In this document: positions 24,326 through 33,701 of the stretch, in pieces
How the letters are laid out: each line of letters begins with the position of its first letter
Numbering within the stretch: position 1 is the first letter of the stretch
Assembly (NCBI RefSeq): GCF_011040495.1
Contig: NZ_CP049038.1
Coordinates: forward strand, 104,708 to 168,707
Direction of reading: 5' to 3'
DNA from: Pseudohalocynthiibacter aestuariivivens
GTDB lineage: Bacteria > Pseudomonadota > Alphaproteobacteria > Rhodobacterales > Rhodobacteraceae
DNA length: 64,000 bases
Notes under the pieces: generated by a model
Databases searched by the model: none
What the model was told of the DNA's origin: nothing
The model's input: only the letters and a program-made list of their open reading frames with translations
Translations under genes and position numbers: made by a program

Positions 24326-25365
24326 ACTGGCTGTCAGACTATTTCGATATACGGCGCACCGATGCGATCTGGACCTTGCTACTGCTGGTGATGACGCTGG
24401 GGCTGCCATTGTTCATCTCGAACGACTACTATCTGAACGTGCTCGTTCTGGTGTTCCTCTATGCTGGCATGGCTTCGGCGTGGAACATTCTGGGCGGCAT
24501 GGCGGGGCAGTTTTCGCTGGGGCATACGGCGTTCTTCGGCACGGGGGCCTATACCTCGACGTTGCTCTACAACTATGTGGGGGTTTCGCCTTGGCTGGGG
24601 CTGGTTGCGGGCGGCATCCTCAGCATGGTCTTTGCCGTGATCATCGCCTATCCGGCGTTCCGCATGCGCGGCGTTTTCTTTGCAATGGCGACGCTAGCCT
24701 TTGGCGAGGCAATCCGCATCCTGCTGATCTATTCGCGCAAGTTCGTGGACATGCCTTATGGTCTGTCAATCAACTGGGATCCCGGTTTCAGCCGTATGAT
24801 CTTTGAGGAACGCGCGTCCTATGCGTTTCTGGCCGGGGCGTTCCTGTTGATCGTCACGCTGGTCGCCTACGGATTGTCGCGCAGCTATATCGGCACCTAT
24901 CTGCGCGCCATTCGCGACAGCGAAGAGGCCGCCGTTGCCGCCGGTGTGCCCATGCGCCGCTACAAGATGATCGCGCTGCTGATCTCGGCCTTCTTCACAT
25001 CCGCGGGCGGCACGATCCTGGCGCAATATGTCCTCTATATTGAGCCGACGACCGTTTTCAGCATCAACTATTCGATTGATCTGCCGCTGATGGCTCTGAT
25101 TGGCGGGATCGGCACCGTGGCCGGGCCTATTCTGGGGGCCGTCATTGCCCTGCCGTTGCGGGATGTGTTGCTGGAAGTGTTTGGCGGTGCCGCGGCGGGG
25201 ATGCACCTGGTCATCTATGGGGTGCTGCTGATGGTGATCGTCATCATCCTGCCTGACGGGTTGATCGGCGGCGTCAAGTCACTGCTGCGCCGTCTGCGGC
25301 GTGTCCAGACAACTGGAAACCAGACTGCCGGAAACCAGACAGCTGACAAGCGGGGTCGCAAATGA
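24322..25365 (+). CDS. livM: Branched-chain amino-acid-type ABC transporter permease, LivM
   Basis: A 347-residue inner-membrane permease. SAWNILGGMAGQFSLGHTAFFG and the coupling segment YLRAIRDSEEAAVAAGVPM are typical of LivM. The C-terminal tail has a small repeat of TGNQTAGNQTA before the stop, seen as three short direct repeats in the DNA near 25310-25345, probably slippage. ATGA overlaps connect it to livH and livG. Confidence 0.92.
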   Translation: MNWLSDYFDIRRTDAIWTLLLLVMTLGLPLFISNDYYLNVLVLVFLYAGMASAWNILGGMAGQFSLGHTAFFGTGAYTSTLLYNYVGVSPWLGLVAGGILSMVFAVIIAYPAFRMRGVFFAMATLAFGEAIRILLIYSRKFVDMPYGLSINWDPGFSRMIFEERASYAFLAGAFLLIVTLVAYGLSRSYIGTYLRAIRDSEEAAVAAGVPMRRYKMIALLISAFFTSAGGTILAQYVLYIEPTTVFSINYSIDLPLMALIGGIGTVAGPILGAVIALPLRDVLLEVFGGAAAGMHLVIYGVLLMVIVIILPDGLIGGVKSLLRRLRRVQTTGNQTAGNQTADKRGRK

Positions 25366-26111
25366 TGTTGCAGATCGACAATGTAACCAAGCGCTTTGGC
25401 GGGCTGGTCGCTGTGGATGCGGTATCGCTCACCGTGAACGAGGGCGAGATCCTCGGCCTGATCGGCCCGAACGGGGCCGGCAAGACGACGCTGTACAACG
25501 TGATCGCCGGCACCTTTCCCGCGACCGAGGGCAGCGTGCATTTTCGCGGCCAGCGGATCGACGGCAAGCGGGCGGATGAAACCTGCATGCTGGGCCTGGC
25601 GCGCACGTTCCAGATCCCGCAGGTGTTTGCCTCGATGACGGTGGGTGACAGCATCATGGTGGGGGCCTTCCTGCGCAGCCGGTCGCGCCGTGTGGCGCGG
25701 CGCCGCGCCGAGGAGGTCGCCGAGGCCGTTGGCCTGGGCCATCGTTTCGATCTGGCGACAACATCTCTGACCACAGCCGAACGCAAGCGACTGGAGGTGG
25801 CCCGCACGCTGGCCACCGATCCAGGCATGATCCTGCTGGACGAGGTGATGGCCGGGCTGAACCATACCGAGGTGAACCTGATGCTGGATCTGGTGTCGTC
25901 GCTGCGCGATGGCGGTCTGACGGTCCTGTTTGTTGAACATAACCTATCCGCGGTGATGAAGATTTGCGACCGGATCGCGGTTCTGGATCATGGCGCCAAA
26001 ATTGCCGACGGGCTGCCCACCGAAGTGATGGAAAACCGCGAGGTGATCACCGCCTATCTGGGCGCGCCGGTCGAGGACGACGAAACCCGAACAGGAGGCG
26101 AGCATGCTTGA
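25362..26111 (+). CDS. livG: ABC transporter ATP-binding protein, LivG
   Basis: A 249-residue ATPase. Walker A is GPNGAGKTT. A signature-like TTAERKRLEVARTL replaces the canonical LSGGQ with TTAER, which is seen in some LivG proteins. Walker B is MILLDEVMAGLN and the switch His is in VEHNLSAV. It pairs with LivF on the cytosolic side of the transporter. It starts in an ATGA overlap with livM and overlaps livF by 8 bases. Confidence 0.92.
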   Translation: MMLQIDNVTKRFGGLVAVDAVSLTVNEGEILGLIGPNGAGKTTLYNVIAGTFPATEGSVHFRGQRIDGKRADETCMLGLARTFQIPQVFASMTVGDSIMVGAFLRSRSRRVARRRAEEVAEAVGLGHRFDLATTSLTTAERKRLEVARTLATDPGMILLDEVMAGLNHTEVNLMLDLVSSLRDGGLTVLFVEHNLSAVMKICDRIAVLDHGAKIADGLPTEVMENREVITAYLGAPVEDDETRTGGEHA

Positions 26112-26829
26112 AGTCAAGAACCTTCACGCCGGATACGGGGATGCCGAAGTTCTGTTCGGCATCGACCTGAAGGTCGAAAAGGGCGAAGCGGTCGCGATTG
26201 TCGGCTCGAACGGGGCGGGCAAGACAACGCTGCTGCGCGCGCTGTCCGGCATCATCGCCCCAACGCAAGGCCACGTGCGGCTGCTGGGCGAGGACGTGGC
26301 CGGCATGCATACCCATGCGCTGGTCGAAAAGGGGATCGTCATGGTCCCCGAAGGGCGGCGCCTGTTTCCGCGCATGTCCGTGCGGCGCAATCTGGAAATT
26401 GCCGCCTATTCGAAACGCGCCCGCCCCCATATCGACGCGCGGCTGCGCGAGGTCTACGAGCTGTTCCCGATCCTTCAGGAACGCTCGGACCAATTGGGCG
26501 GGACACTGTCGGGGGGGCAGCAACAGATGGTCGCCATCGCGCGCGGTCTGGTGGCGACGCCGCAGATCCTGATGCTGGACGAGGTGTCTTTGGGATTGGC
26601 ACCGGTGATGGTGTCACGGGTCTATGAAGCGATCCGCGCCATTCGCGACACGGGCGTCACGTTGGTTTTGGTTGAACAGAACGTAAGTCAGGCACTGTCC
26701 GTCGCGGACCGTGCCTATGTGGTCCAGCAAGGCAAGGTCGTATTGTCCGGCACCGGTGAGGAGCTGAAGGACAACAAGGAGGTGCGACGCGTCTATCTGG
26801 GTCTTGGTCCATCAGAGGAGGAAAACTAA
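26104..26829 (+). CDS. livF: ABC transporter ATP-binding protein, LivF
   Basis: A 241-residue ATPase with Walker A GSNGAGKTT, the canonical signature LSGGQQQM, Walker B ILMLDEVSLGL and VEQNVSQ for the switch. MVPEGRRLFPRMSV is characteristic of LivF. Its TAA overlaps the ATG of the binding-protein gene (TAATG). Confidence 0.92.
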   Translation: MLEVKNLHAGYGDAEVLFGIDLKVEKGEAVAIVGSNGAGKTTLLRALSGIIAPTQGHVRLLGEDVAGMHTHALVEKGIVMVPEGRRLFPRMSVRRNLEIAAYSKRARPHIDARLREVYELFPILQERSDQLGGTLSGGQQQMVAIARGLVATPQILMLDEVSLGLAPVMVSRVYEAIRAIRDTGVTLVLVEQNVSQALSVADRAYVVQQGKVVLSGTGEELKDNKEVRRVYLGLGPSEEEN

Positions 26830-28106
26830 TGACTATGAATCGTAGAAAGTTCGGGCAAGCAGCCCTTGCTGCGGGTGCCGCCACGCTGGCCTCGCCTTGG
26901 TTGCGCGCGGCACATGCGTCGGGGGATGCGGCACGGCTGGGCGTGCTGCTGCCGCTGTCGGGGCCATTGGCGTCACTGGGCAATGATGTGCATCGCGGAT
27001 TTCAGTTGGCCATTGATATGGTGAACGAGAATGGCGGCGTGTTCGGGAAACCGGCCGAGATGATCTCGGTCGATGTGCCGTCCTCGACCGAGGCAACATC
27101 GCAGGCCACCCGCCTGATCACTAGTGAGAATGTCGGCGTTATTCTGGGCTCTTACGCGTCGTCGATTTCGTTCGCGGCAAGCCAGGTGGCCGAGCGCAAC
27201 AAGGTAGTCTATTTCGAGCAGGGCGCGGTGGCCGATGACATCACCAGCCGTGGGTTCAAGCACCTCTTCCGGTTCATTTATCCCGCGTCCGAACTGGGCG
27301 GCGGTGCGGCGACATTTACGCTTGAAAAGGTGCTACCGAAAATTGGCATGGCTGCGGGCGACGTCAAAGTGGCGCTGCTTTACGAAGACAGCTTCTATGG
27401 GACGGCTGTTGGCGAAGGGGCCCGCAAGGTTCTGACCGAAAACGGTGTGAACATCGTCGATGACACATCCTATAGCTATAAGACCACCGATCTGTCGCCG
27501 ATGGTGCAACGCTATAAGCAGTTAGAGCCCGACATCCTGATCGTGTGTCAGTATACGCCTGACGGCATCCTGTTCTGGCGTCAGGCCCGCGAGGCGGGGC
27601 TAGAGGTCAAGGCAATCGTCGGCAATGGCGGCGCGCATAACGTGGGCGAATTTGCCGAGGCGTTGGGTGACGACGTGAATGGCGTGCTGAACGCTGGAAC
27701 ATCGGTTTACATCGACAAGGCTGGCCTGACAGAGGAGGCCGCACAGACCTTTACCCGCTTCCATGAACAGCACGCTGTGCGGTTCGAGGGGCGTCAGGCC
27801 TCTGCGCACACCGGTATGGGGTTCAACGCGATGTGGACGGTTCTGAACGACATTCTGCCAGAGGCGGGCAGCATGACCCCCGAAGCCATCCGGCAGGCCG
27901 CGTTGGCCTTGGACAAACCAATCGGGTCCAGCATCGTGGGTTGGGGCACAAAATTTGACCCCGAAACCCAGAACAACACCCGGGCCTTCCCGACCTATGA
28001 CCAGTGGCAGTCCAAGCAGATCGCGACAGTTGCCCCTGACCAGTTCGCGGTTGCCGACATCAAGGCGCTGCCAATGCCCACATGGGGCGCGCGTGGCGAC
28101 ATCTGA
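26829..28106 (+). CDS. Periplasmic substrate-binding protein of the Liv-type transporter (LivK-like)
   Basis: A 425-residue Peripla_BP_6 protein. It begins with a twin-arginine-like signal (NRRKFGQAALAAGAATLASP, then AAHA). The mature start RLGVLLPLSGPLASLG and IDMVNENGGVFGKPAEMI are typical of the family. At 425 residues it is longer than classic LivK (about 370), as in amide- and aromatic-acid-binding relatives. A second ATG at 26835 is an equally good start. It is the last transporter gene; 65 bases separate it from the zinc dehydrogenase. Confidence 0.9.
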   Translation: MTMNRRKFGQAALAAGAATLASPWLRAAHASGDAARLGVLLPLSGPLASLGNDVHRGFQLAIDMVNENGGVFGKPAEMISVDVPSSTEATSQATRLITSENVGVILGSYASSISFAASQVAERNKVVYFEQGAVADDITSRGFKHLFRFIYPASELGGGAATFTLEKVLPKIGMAAGDVKVALLYEDSFYGTAVGEGARKVLTENGVNIVDDTSYSYKTTDLSPMVQRYKQLEPDILIVCQYTPDGILFWRQAREAGLEVKAIVGNGGAHNVGEFAEALGDDVNGVLNAGTSVYIDKAGLTEEAAQTFTRFHEQHAVRFEGRQASAHTGMGFNAMWTVLNDILPEAGSMTPEAIRQAALALDKPIGSSIVGWGTKFDPETQNNTRAFPTYDQWQSKQIATVAPDQFAVADIKALPMPTWGARGDI

Positions 28107-28171
28107 TCGCACTTAACAGGGGGCGCGATACCGCGCCCCTTGACCGTTCAAGACCTGACAGGACCATCACG

Positions 28172-29233
28172 ATGTTGAGCTACAGAAAACTGGCCCCCGC
28201 GCCGGGCCTTTCGTTGATCGAAATTGCAGATTTGCCACAACCGGCTGCGGGGCAGGTTCTGGTCGATGTGCAGGCGGTCGGGATCTGCGGATCGGATCTG
28301 CATGTGCGGGACTGGAGCGCGGGATATGATTTCATGGTGCCGCATCTGCCCCTAACCTTGGGTCACGAATTTGCGGGAACGGTGGCGGCGGTCGGGCCGG
28401 GTGTCAGCACTGTGGCACCGGGGGACCGGGTGACGGTCTGGCCGTCCAGCCCTTGCGGAGTCTGCCCTGCCTGCATGTCGGGACGCCAGCAGAATTGCCG
28501 GGACAAGCGCACGGTGGGGCTGTATTCAAACGGCGCGTTTGCGCCGCAGGTCATGGTACGCGCCCAGGGGGCGCTGCGTGTGGATGATGCGCTGGAATTT
28601 GAAATTGCCGCCCTGGCCGAACCCCTGTGCGTCGGCCACCGCGCCGTGACGGTGGGCGAGGTCCAGCCGGGCGACCGTGTGGTTGTACTGGGCCCCGGCA
28701 CAATAGGCCAGGCCATTGCTCTGTCGGCGCGCGAGGCGGGCGCGGCGCATATCACAATCGCAGGCCATGACGATTCACCGCGTCTGGCGGTATGCCGGGC
28801 GTTGGGCTTTGACGCGACGATTGATCTGGCCGCACCGGGCGCACATGCCAAACTGGCGCAAGACTGTGCAGGGTCCGACATCGTGTTCGAGGCAACAGGC
28901 CGCGCGGTCAGCGTGACCGACGGTCTGGCCCTGCTGCGCCCCGAAGGTGTTTTGGTCATGACTGGCATCCACGGCGAACCTGTCACCTTCGAGCCGGTCG
29001 ATTTCGTCCGCCGCAAGGCACAGATCCGCGCATCGCACGGCTCGCAGGCGGCGGACTGGACCGCTGTGATCGACATGCTGGGCCGCAAGGGGGCCGCCTT
29101 GCGGCCTATGATCACGCATCGTTTGCCGCTGGAGCAGATCGACGAGGGGTTCGATCTTGCCCACAAACGGGCCGCATCGAAAGTGATGATTTTCCCATCC
29201 GGAATGCAACTAACCACAGAGGCAGATCAATGA
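28172..29233 (+). CDS. Zinc-dependent medium-chain alcohol/polyol dehydrogenase
   Basis: 353 residues from the ATG at 28172; the upstream extension overlaps the binding-protein gene. Catalytic zinc ligands sit in GICGSDLH (Cys) and LGHEFAG (His-Glu). The structural zinc loop CGVCPACMSGRQQNC has all four cysteines. The cofactor fold is VVVLGPGTIGQAIAL. It resembles sorbitol/idonate/threonine dehydrogenases that oxidise a secondary alcohol with NAD(P). Its stop overlaps the SDR start (ATGA), so the two may act in sequence. Confidence 0.88.
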   Translation: MLSYRKLAPAPGLSLIEIADLPQPAAGQVLVDVQAVGICGSDLHVRDWSAGYDFMVPHLPLTLGHEFAGTVAAVGPGVSTVAPGDRVTVWPSSPCGVCPACMSGRQQNCRDKRTVGLYSNGAFAPQVMVRAQGALRVDDALEFEIAALAEPLCVGHRAVTVGEVQPGDRVVVLGPGTIGQAIALSAREAGAAHITIAGHDDSPRLAVCRALGFDATIDLAAPGAHAKLAQDCAGSDIVFEATGRAVSVTDGLALLRPEGVLVMTGIHGEPVTFEPVDFVRRKAQIRASHGSQAADWTAVIDMLGRKGAALRPMITHRLPLEQIDEGFDLAHKRAASKVMIFPSGMQLTTEADQ

Positions 29234-29976
29234 GCGAGATACGTACCGCCCTTGTCACCGGCGCCGCCCGAGGGATCGGCGCAGAGATTGCCCGGCGTCT
29301 TGTCGCGGACGGCTGCCGGGTTATCCTGACCGATGTGTTGCCCGAAGTTATGCAAACCGCCCAGGAGATCGGCCAGGGTGCCGTTGCGGCGCCCTTTGAC
29401 CTGGCCCAACTGCCGCAAATCGAACCTTTTATGCAGAGATTGATCGCCGCGCATGGCCCGATTGACATCATCGTGAACAATGCGGGCATCTCGCCAAAGC
29501 ATGACGGCAAACGCGCGCCCGTACAGGACACCGATCTGGCCGAATGGCAGGCCGTGATCGACATCAATCTGACCGCCGCCTTTTTGATCTGCAAGGCGGC
29601 ATTGCCCGACATGCGTGCGCGTAAATGGGGCCGGATCATCAATATGGCGTCGCAAGCGGCGCGGACACGATCAACCGTTGCCGGATCGCATTATGCCGCG
29701 TCCAAGGCTGGCCTGATCGGGTTTTCGCGCACCTTGGCGGGCGAGGTGGGAATAGACGGGATCACCGTGAACTGCATTGCGCCGGGCCGTATAGACACAC
29801 CGATGGCTGCCACCGTTTCGGTCGCCATCAATGCCGCTTACGTACAGACAATCCCGGTTGGCCGCATCGGCACGACCGGTGACGTCGCCCACGCGGTTGC
29901 CTATTTCGCGTCTGCCGAGGCAGGGTTCGTCACCGGAACGGTGATGGATATAAATGGCGGCCATTTCATGAGCTGA
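29230..29976 (+). CDS. Short-chain dehydrogenase/reductase (FabG-like)
   Basis: A 248-residue classical SDR. The cofactor motif is VTGAARGIG (9-17), the structural motif NNAG (83-86), the catalytic Ser S141 and Y155/K159 in SHYAASK. Rather than fatty-acid synthesis, operon context suggests oxidation or reduction of a hydroxy-acid or polyol intermediate beside the zinc dehydrogenase. It has a good match to family length, and an AGGAG site leads on to the next gene. Confidence 0.9.
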   Translation: MSEIRTALVTGAARGIGAEIARRLVADGCRVILTDVLPEVMQTAQEIGQGAVAAPFDLAQLPQIEPFMQRLIAAHGPIDIIVNNAGISPKHDGKRAPVQDTDLAEWQAVIDINLTAAFLICKAALPDMRARKWGRIINMASQAARTRSTVAGSHYAASKAGLIGFSRTLAGEVGIDGITVNCIAPGRIDTPMAATVSVAINAAYVQTIPVGRIGTTGDVAHAVAYFASAEAGFVTGTVMDINGGHFMS

Positions 29977-29991
29977 GGAGAAGCTAGCACC

Positions 29992-30984
29992 ATGACAGAT
30001 ACGATGAACTACGTGAAAATAGACGGGTTCGGCGCGCCCGACGTGCTGAAACTGACAACCGGCCCGCGCCCCGAGGCTGCCGAGGGCGAGGTGCTGATCC
30101 GCGTCACCGCCGCGGGCGTCAACCGCCCCGACGTCATCCAGCGTCTGGGCAACTACCCGCCTCCCCCCGGCGCCAGCGACATCCCCGGACTGGAGGTCGC
30201 GGGCGAGGTTGCCGCGCTTGGCAAGGGAGTCACCGACTTCGCGGTTGGCGATCGGGTCTGCGCGCTGGTCACGGGCGGGGGCTACGCGGAATATGTCGCG
30301 GCCCCGGTACCACAGGTCTTGCCGATCCCCAAAGGGTTCGACGATGTGACGGCCGCCGCCATCGCCGAGACCTATTTCACCGTCTGGACCAACGTGTTCC
30401 AGTTGGGGGCGCTGAAAGAGGGCGAGACACTGTTGGTGCATGGCGGCGCGTCCGGGATCGGCACGACGGCAATCCAGCTGGCGCATGCGTTGGGCGCGCA
30501 TGTGATCGCGACTGTGCGCAGCGCCGAAAAGGCCGATGCCTGCCGTGCCATCGGCGCCGAAACCGCGATTGACTATACGAGCGAAAACTTTGCGGATCGC
30601 GTTCTGGAAGTTACTGATAATCGCGGCGCTGATGTCATTCTGGATATGCGCGGCGGTGATTTCTTTCCCGAAAACCTGCGCGCACTGGCGCAAAACGGAC
30701 GCATGGTCTCCATCGCATCTCTGGCTGGACGCGAGGTGCGGCTGGATATCTCGTTGATGATGCGCAAACGCGCAACGATCACCGGATCGACCCTGCGGGG
30801 GCGTCCGGTCAAGGACAAGGGCGCGATCGCGCAGGAATTGCACCAATATGTCTGGCCCCTGTTCGAGCAAGGCAGGATCAAGCCCCAGATCGCGCAAACC
30901 CTCCCGTTAGCCGATGCCGCCGCGGCCCATCGCCGCCTGGAAGGCAACGATGTCGTCGGCAAGATCGTCCTGATCTGTGAATGA
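29992..30984 (+). CDS. NAD(P)H-quinone oxidoreductase-like MDR protein (PIG3/zeta-crystallin type)
   Basis: A 330-residue zinc-free medium-chain reductase. AGVNRPDVIQRLGNYPPPPG is diagnostic for the PIG3/QorA-like group, and LLVHGGASGIGTTAIQLA is the NADPH site. It lacks zinc cysteines. It may reduce an enoyl or quinone intermediate. It is the last gene of the operon and is followed 9 bases later by a strong hairpin. Confidence 0.88.
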   Translation: MTDTMNYVKIDGFGAPDVLKLTTGPRPEAAEGEVLIRVTAAGVNRPDVIQRLGNYPPPPGASDIPGLEVAGEVAALGKGVTDFAVGDRVCALVTGGGYAEYVAAPVPQVLPIPKGFDDVTAAAIAETYFTVWTNVFQLGALKEGETLLVHGGASGIGTTAIQLAHALGAHVIATVRSAEKADACRAIGAETAIDYTSENFADRVLEVTDNRGADVILDMRGGDFFPENLRALAQNGRMVSIASLAGREVRLDISLMMRKRATITGSTLRGRPVKDKGAIAQELHQYVWPLFEQGRIKPQIAQTLPLADAAAAHRRLEGNDVVGKIVLICE

Positions 30985-30993
30985 TTGACCTTT

Positions 30994-31025
30994 GCATGGC
31001 CGCGTACCGACAGGCGCGGCCATGC
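30994..31025 (+). terminator. Strong hairpin after the catabolic operon, probable terminator
   Basis: GCATGGCCGCG (30994-31004) pairs fully with CGCGGCCATGC (31015-31025) around a 10-base loop. No U-tract follows, so it may act as a Rho-dependent end or as a 3' stabiliser rather than a classic intrinsic terminator. Confidence 0.6.
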
Positions 31026-31747
31026 CACCCCGCAGGTGGTGCGGATTGCAGGGGCGGGGTTGGCACGTTATCGGAAGGGCGTGTTCTTCGCTGCCTATCC
31101 TTGAGCCTGACAAAACGACATGAGCCAGGACCTTGATATCGATGCCTTTCTTGCGATAGATCTGAAAAAGCGTTTGATCAAGGTTCCGGGGATGACCAGC
31201 GGCGCTCCGATGCAATTCGTCAACGTGAAGCACCGGAGCGCCTATAAGAAGATCGACAGCGTTTTGGGTCGCACTCCTTGTCTGCGATGAGGCCCAGAGA
31301 TTCTGGGATCCCGAGTTCAGCTATGGCGATAGGCACATCCCTCGCCGCGTTGAAATAAATTACTGACCCCATATGGATACAGTTGAGACCGGGCTTGAGC
31401 TGATCGCGGAGATGCGCGCCGTCGGGCCGAGAAATCTGGTCATCGCAGGCAGCGTCAAACTGATCAATCTCGCGACCTTCACTTAACGGTTTTCGCAATT
31501 TTACACCCGCCGGAACTAAGCTCATGGGTCGGACTAGATAATATGTCGGTCCCGAGTGAAAAGGCTGGTCGGATTTGAATAAGATTTTCTACTCCATGTC
31601 ACGGCACGAGGCGGAAAACTAACGACAAAAATGTTATTCGTTCGGATTCTGGGAAGAAATTACGTGTGTTTCCAAGCTTAGTGGATCGGACTGATAACAA
31701 GATCGTAGGTGCCTTGGTTCTTGTCCTTTTGCTGACAGATCGATCGG
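31026..31747. other. Gap with short gene fragments
   Basis: This gap has no complete gene. A 56-codon open frame at 31120-31290 starts MSQDLDIDAFLAIDLKKRLI, and a 37-codon frame at 31374-31487 reads MDTVETGLELIAEMRAVGPR. Both look coding-like but are short and unrecognised. An overlapping minus-strand frame at 31220-31525 is probably their shadow. The region leads into the IS pile and is likely debris. Confidence 0.4.
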
Positions 31748-31813
31748 AGTACGCGACAGCCAGATCCCGGCGTCTTGCATCCACTTGCGCAGCGTCTCGC
31801 GCGAGACCGTCAG
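31748..31813 (-). pseudogene. ISNCY-like transposase fragment
   Basis: Only about 22 codons, reading LTVSRETLRKWMQDAGIWLS, survive: the helix-turn-helix start of an ISNCY-type transposase. The IS256 end abuts it at about 31814, so IS256 probably landed in this gene. The remaining transposase sequence is absent on the other side. Confidence 0.45.
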
Positions 31814-31814
31814 G

Positions 31815-33147
31815 GAGAGTGTCCGATCTTTTGTGTAACTGCGCTTTGGTCCATGCTTCCTGAGAGGAGCAAGGACGATGACGATTTCCAAGGAACTTCT
31901 GGACGAACTTCTGAAGGGCTGCGAGCGGCCTGAAGATCTGCTGGGCGATGCCGGGCTGATGAAAGAGCTCAAGATTAAGCTGATGGAGCGGATGCTCGGG
32001 GCTGAGCTGACTGCACATCTTGGCTACGAGGAGGGTAAGGATGCCCCGGCCGATCAGGCCAACCGCCGTAACGGCTCATCCGTCAAGAGATTGAAGGGCC
32101 AAGACGGCGAACTGCCGATTGCCGTGCCGCGTGATCGGGACGGTAGCTTCGAGTCCGAGCTGGTCAAGAAGGGCCAGACCCGCATTGATGGGATGGATGA
32201 CAAGATCATCGGGCTCTACGCTGCCGGCCTGACCGTTCGTGACATCCGCGCCCATCTTGAGGATGTCTATGGACTGCAAATATCGCCAGACCTGATCAGC
32301 CGCGTGACTGACGCCGTGCTGGACGAAGTCCGGGAATGGCAGTCCCGGGCGCTGGAGCGGATGTATCCGATCGTCATTTTCGATGCGCTTCGGGTCAAAA
32401 TCCGCGACGCTGACAGCCGGATGGTCAAGAATAAGGCCGTCTACGTGGCCTTGGGCGTCAGCAAGGACGGCGTCCGTGAAGTTCTCGGCCTCTGGATTGC
32501 CGACAACGAAGGGGCCAAATTCTGGCTATCTGTGATGAACGAGTTGAAGAACCGCGGGGTTCAGGACGTTCTGATCACGGTCGTAGACGGGCTCAAGGGC
32601 TTCCCCGAGGCCATCACCGCCGCCTTCCCAGACGCAACCGTCCAGACCTGCATCGTGCATCTAGTGCGCCATTCGCTGAACTTCTGCGCTTGGAAGGATC
32701 GCAAGACCGTGGCTGCCGATCTGCGCCTGATTTACGGCGCCCCGACGGCTGATCAGGCTGCCGCTGAGCTGGATGCCTTTGAGGAAAAATGGGCCGGGAA
32801 ATACGCTTCGATTGCCCCGGCATGGCGCCGGGCATGGCAGGAGGTGATCCCGTTCTTCGCCTTCGATCCGGCGATCCGCAAGATCATCTACACCACGAAT
32901 GCCATCGAAAGTCTGAACCGTGTGATCCGTAAATCGATCAAGACCCGCGGTTCGTTCCCAACCGAGGAGGCCGCGACGAAGCTAATCTTCCTGGCCATTC
33001 GAAACTTCGAGAAAGGAGGCTGGAATGTCAGAGAGTGGTTTGCCGCCCGCAATCAATTCGCTATCATGTTCGACGAGCGCTTCAATGCGTAACCGTATCT
33101 GAAACCCGCATGGACCGGACCAGATACACAGAGTTCATGACACTCCC
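31815..33147 (+). mobile_element. IS256-family insertion sequence
   Basis: About 1333 bp. The left end reads AGTGTCCGATCTTTTGTGTA and, read inwards, the right end reads AGTGTCATGAACTCTGTGTA. Both continue to a shared GGTCCATGC. The central transposase gene is intact. The outer boundary is uncertain by about 3 bases and no target duplication was confirmed. Confidence 0.8.
31878..33092 (+). CDS. IS256-family (mutator type) transposase
   Basis: A complete 404-residue transposase. The N-terminus has HLGYEEGKDAPADQANRRNG. The DDE residues are in IVIFDALRVKIRD (D), VLITVVDGLKGFPEAI (D) and TTNAIESLNRVIRK (E). The family motif CIVHLVRHSLNF is present. GAGGAGC precedes the ATG. It appears functional. 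Confidence 0.95.
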   Translation: MTISKELLDELLKGCERPEDLLGDAGLMKELKIKLMERMLGAELTAHLGYEEGKDAPADQANRRNGSSVKRLKGQDGELPIAVPRDRDGSFESELVKKGQTRIDGMDDKIIGLYAAGLTVRDIRAHLEDVYGLQISPDLISRVTDAVLDEVREWQSRALERMYPIVIFDALRVKIRDADSRMVKNKAVYVALGVSKDGVREVLGLWIADNEGAKFWLSVMNELKNRGVQDVLITVVDGLKGFPEAITAAFPDATVQTCIVHLVRHSLNFCAWKDRKTVAADLRLIYGAPTADQAAAELDAFEEKWAGKYASIAPAWRRAWQEVIPFFAFDPAIRKIIYTTNAIESLNRVIRKSIKTRGSFPTEEAATKLIFLAIRNFEKGGWNVREWFAARNQFAIMFDERFNA

Positions 33148-33335
33148 TCGCCTCAAGCCATTTCGCCAGCTTGCGACGTTCTTCGAGGTTTAGGTGAGGG
33201 TAGTAGCGTCCCATTGATCAACTCCATGTAAGGTTCTGTATTGATACAGAATTCGCACTTCGTTTGTGAATCCACTCCGCTACAGTAATTGTTGCAACCA
33301 AGTTGAATTGTCCGGCTTTGTGCAAAGTAGAAATG

Positions 33336-33555
33336 TCCCATTGCCGCACGTTCCAGATCAGCGAGACCTGCTATCGATACAGCCCCACGCTGAGCGACGA
33401 GAATGAGGAGACCGCCGATTGGCTTGAGCGCCTTACCTCGAATAAGCGCACCTGGGGTTTTGGTCTGTGCTTTCTGTATCTGCGCAATGTGCAGGGCTAT
33501 GGCTGGAACCACAAACGCGTCTACCGGATCTACTGCGAACTCGAGCTGAACTTGC
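33336..33555 (+). pseudogene. IS3-family orfB fragment, cut by IS21
   Basis: About 73 codons encode CRTFQISETCYRYSPTLSDE, then RTWGFGLCFLYLRNVQG and NHKRVYRIYCELELNL. This is the N-terminal part of an IS3-group orfB just before the integrase core. The frame is cut at 33556, where the IS21 left end begins. No orfA lies upstream. Confidence 0.8.
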
Positions 33556-33701
33556 TGTCAACGGCGGAGACAAAACCGGCCACGTGGCGGCGCAAAACCA
33601 GGCCAGTGGCGGGGTGCCAAGCGCCATCGCGCGTGCGCTCCCCAGATAGCTGGCGCGTGCCATGGCGCATTGGCCCGGAGGGCCAATTCTGCAATGTGTG
33701 A

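Noticed and set aside
31220-31525. Minus frame of 101 codons
   Set aside because: Short coding-like fragments on the opposite strand explain the openness; no family recognised.
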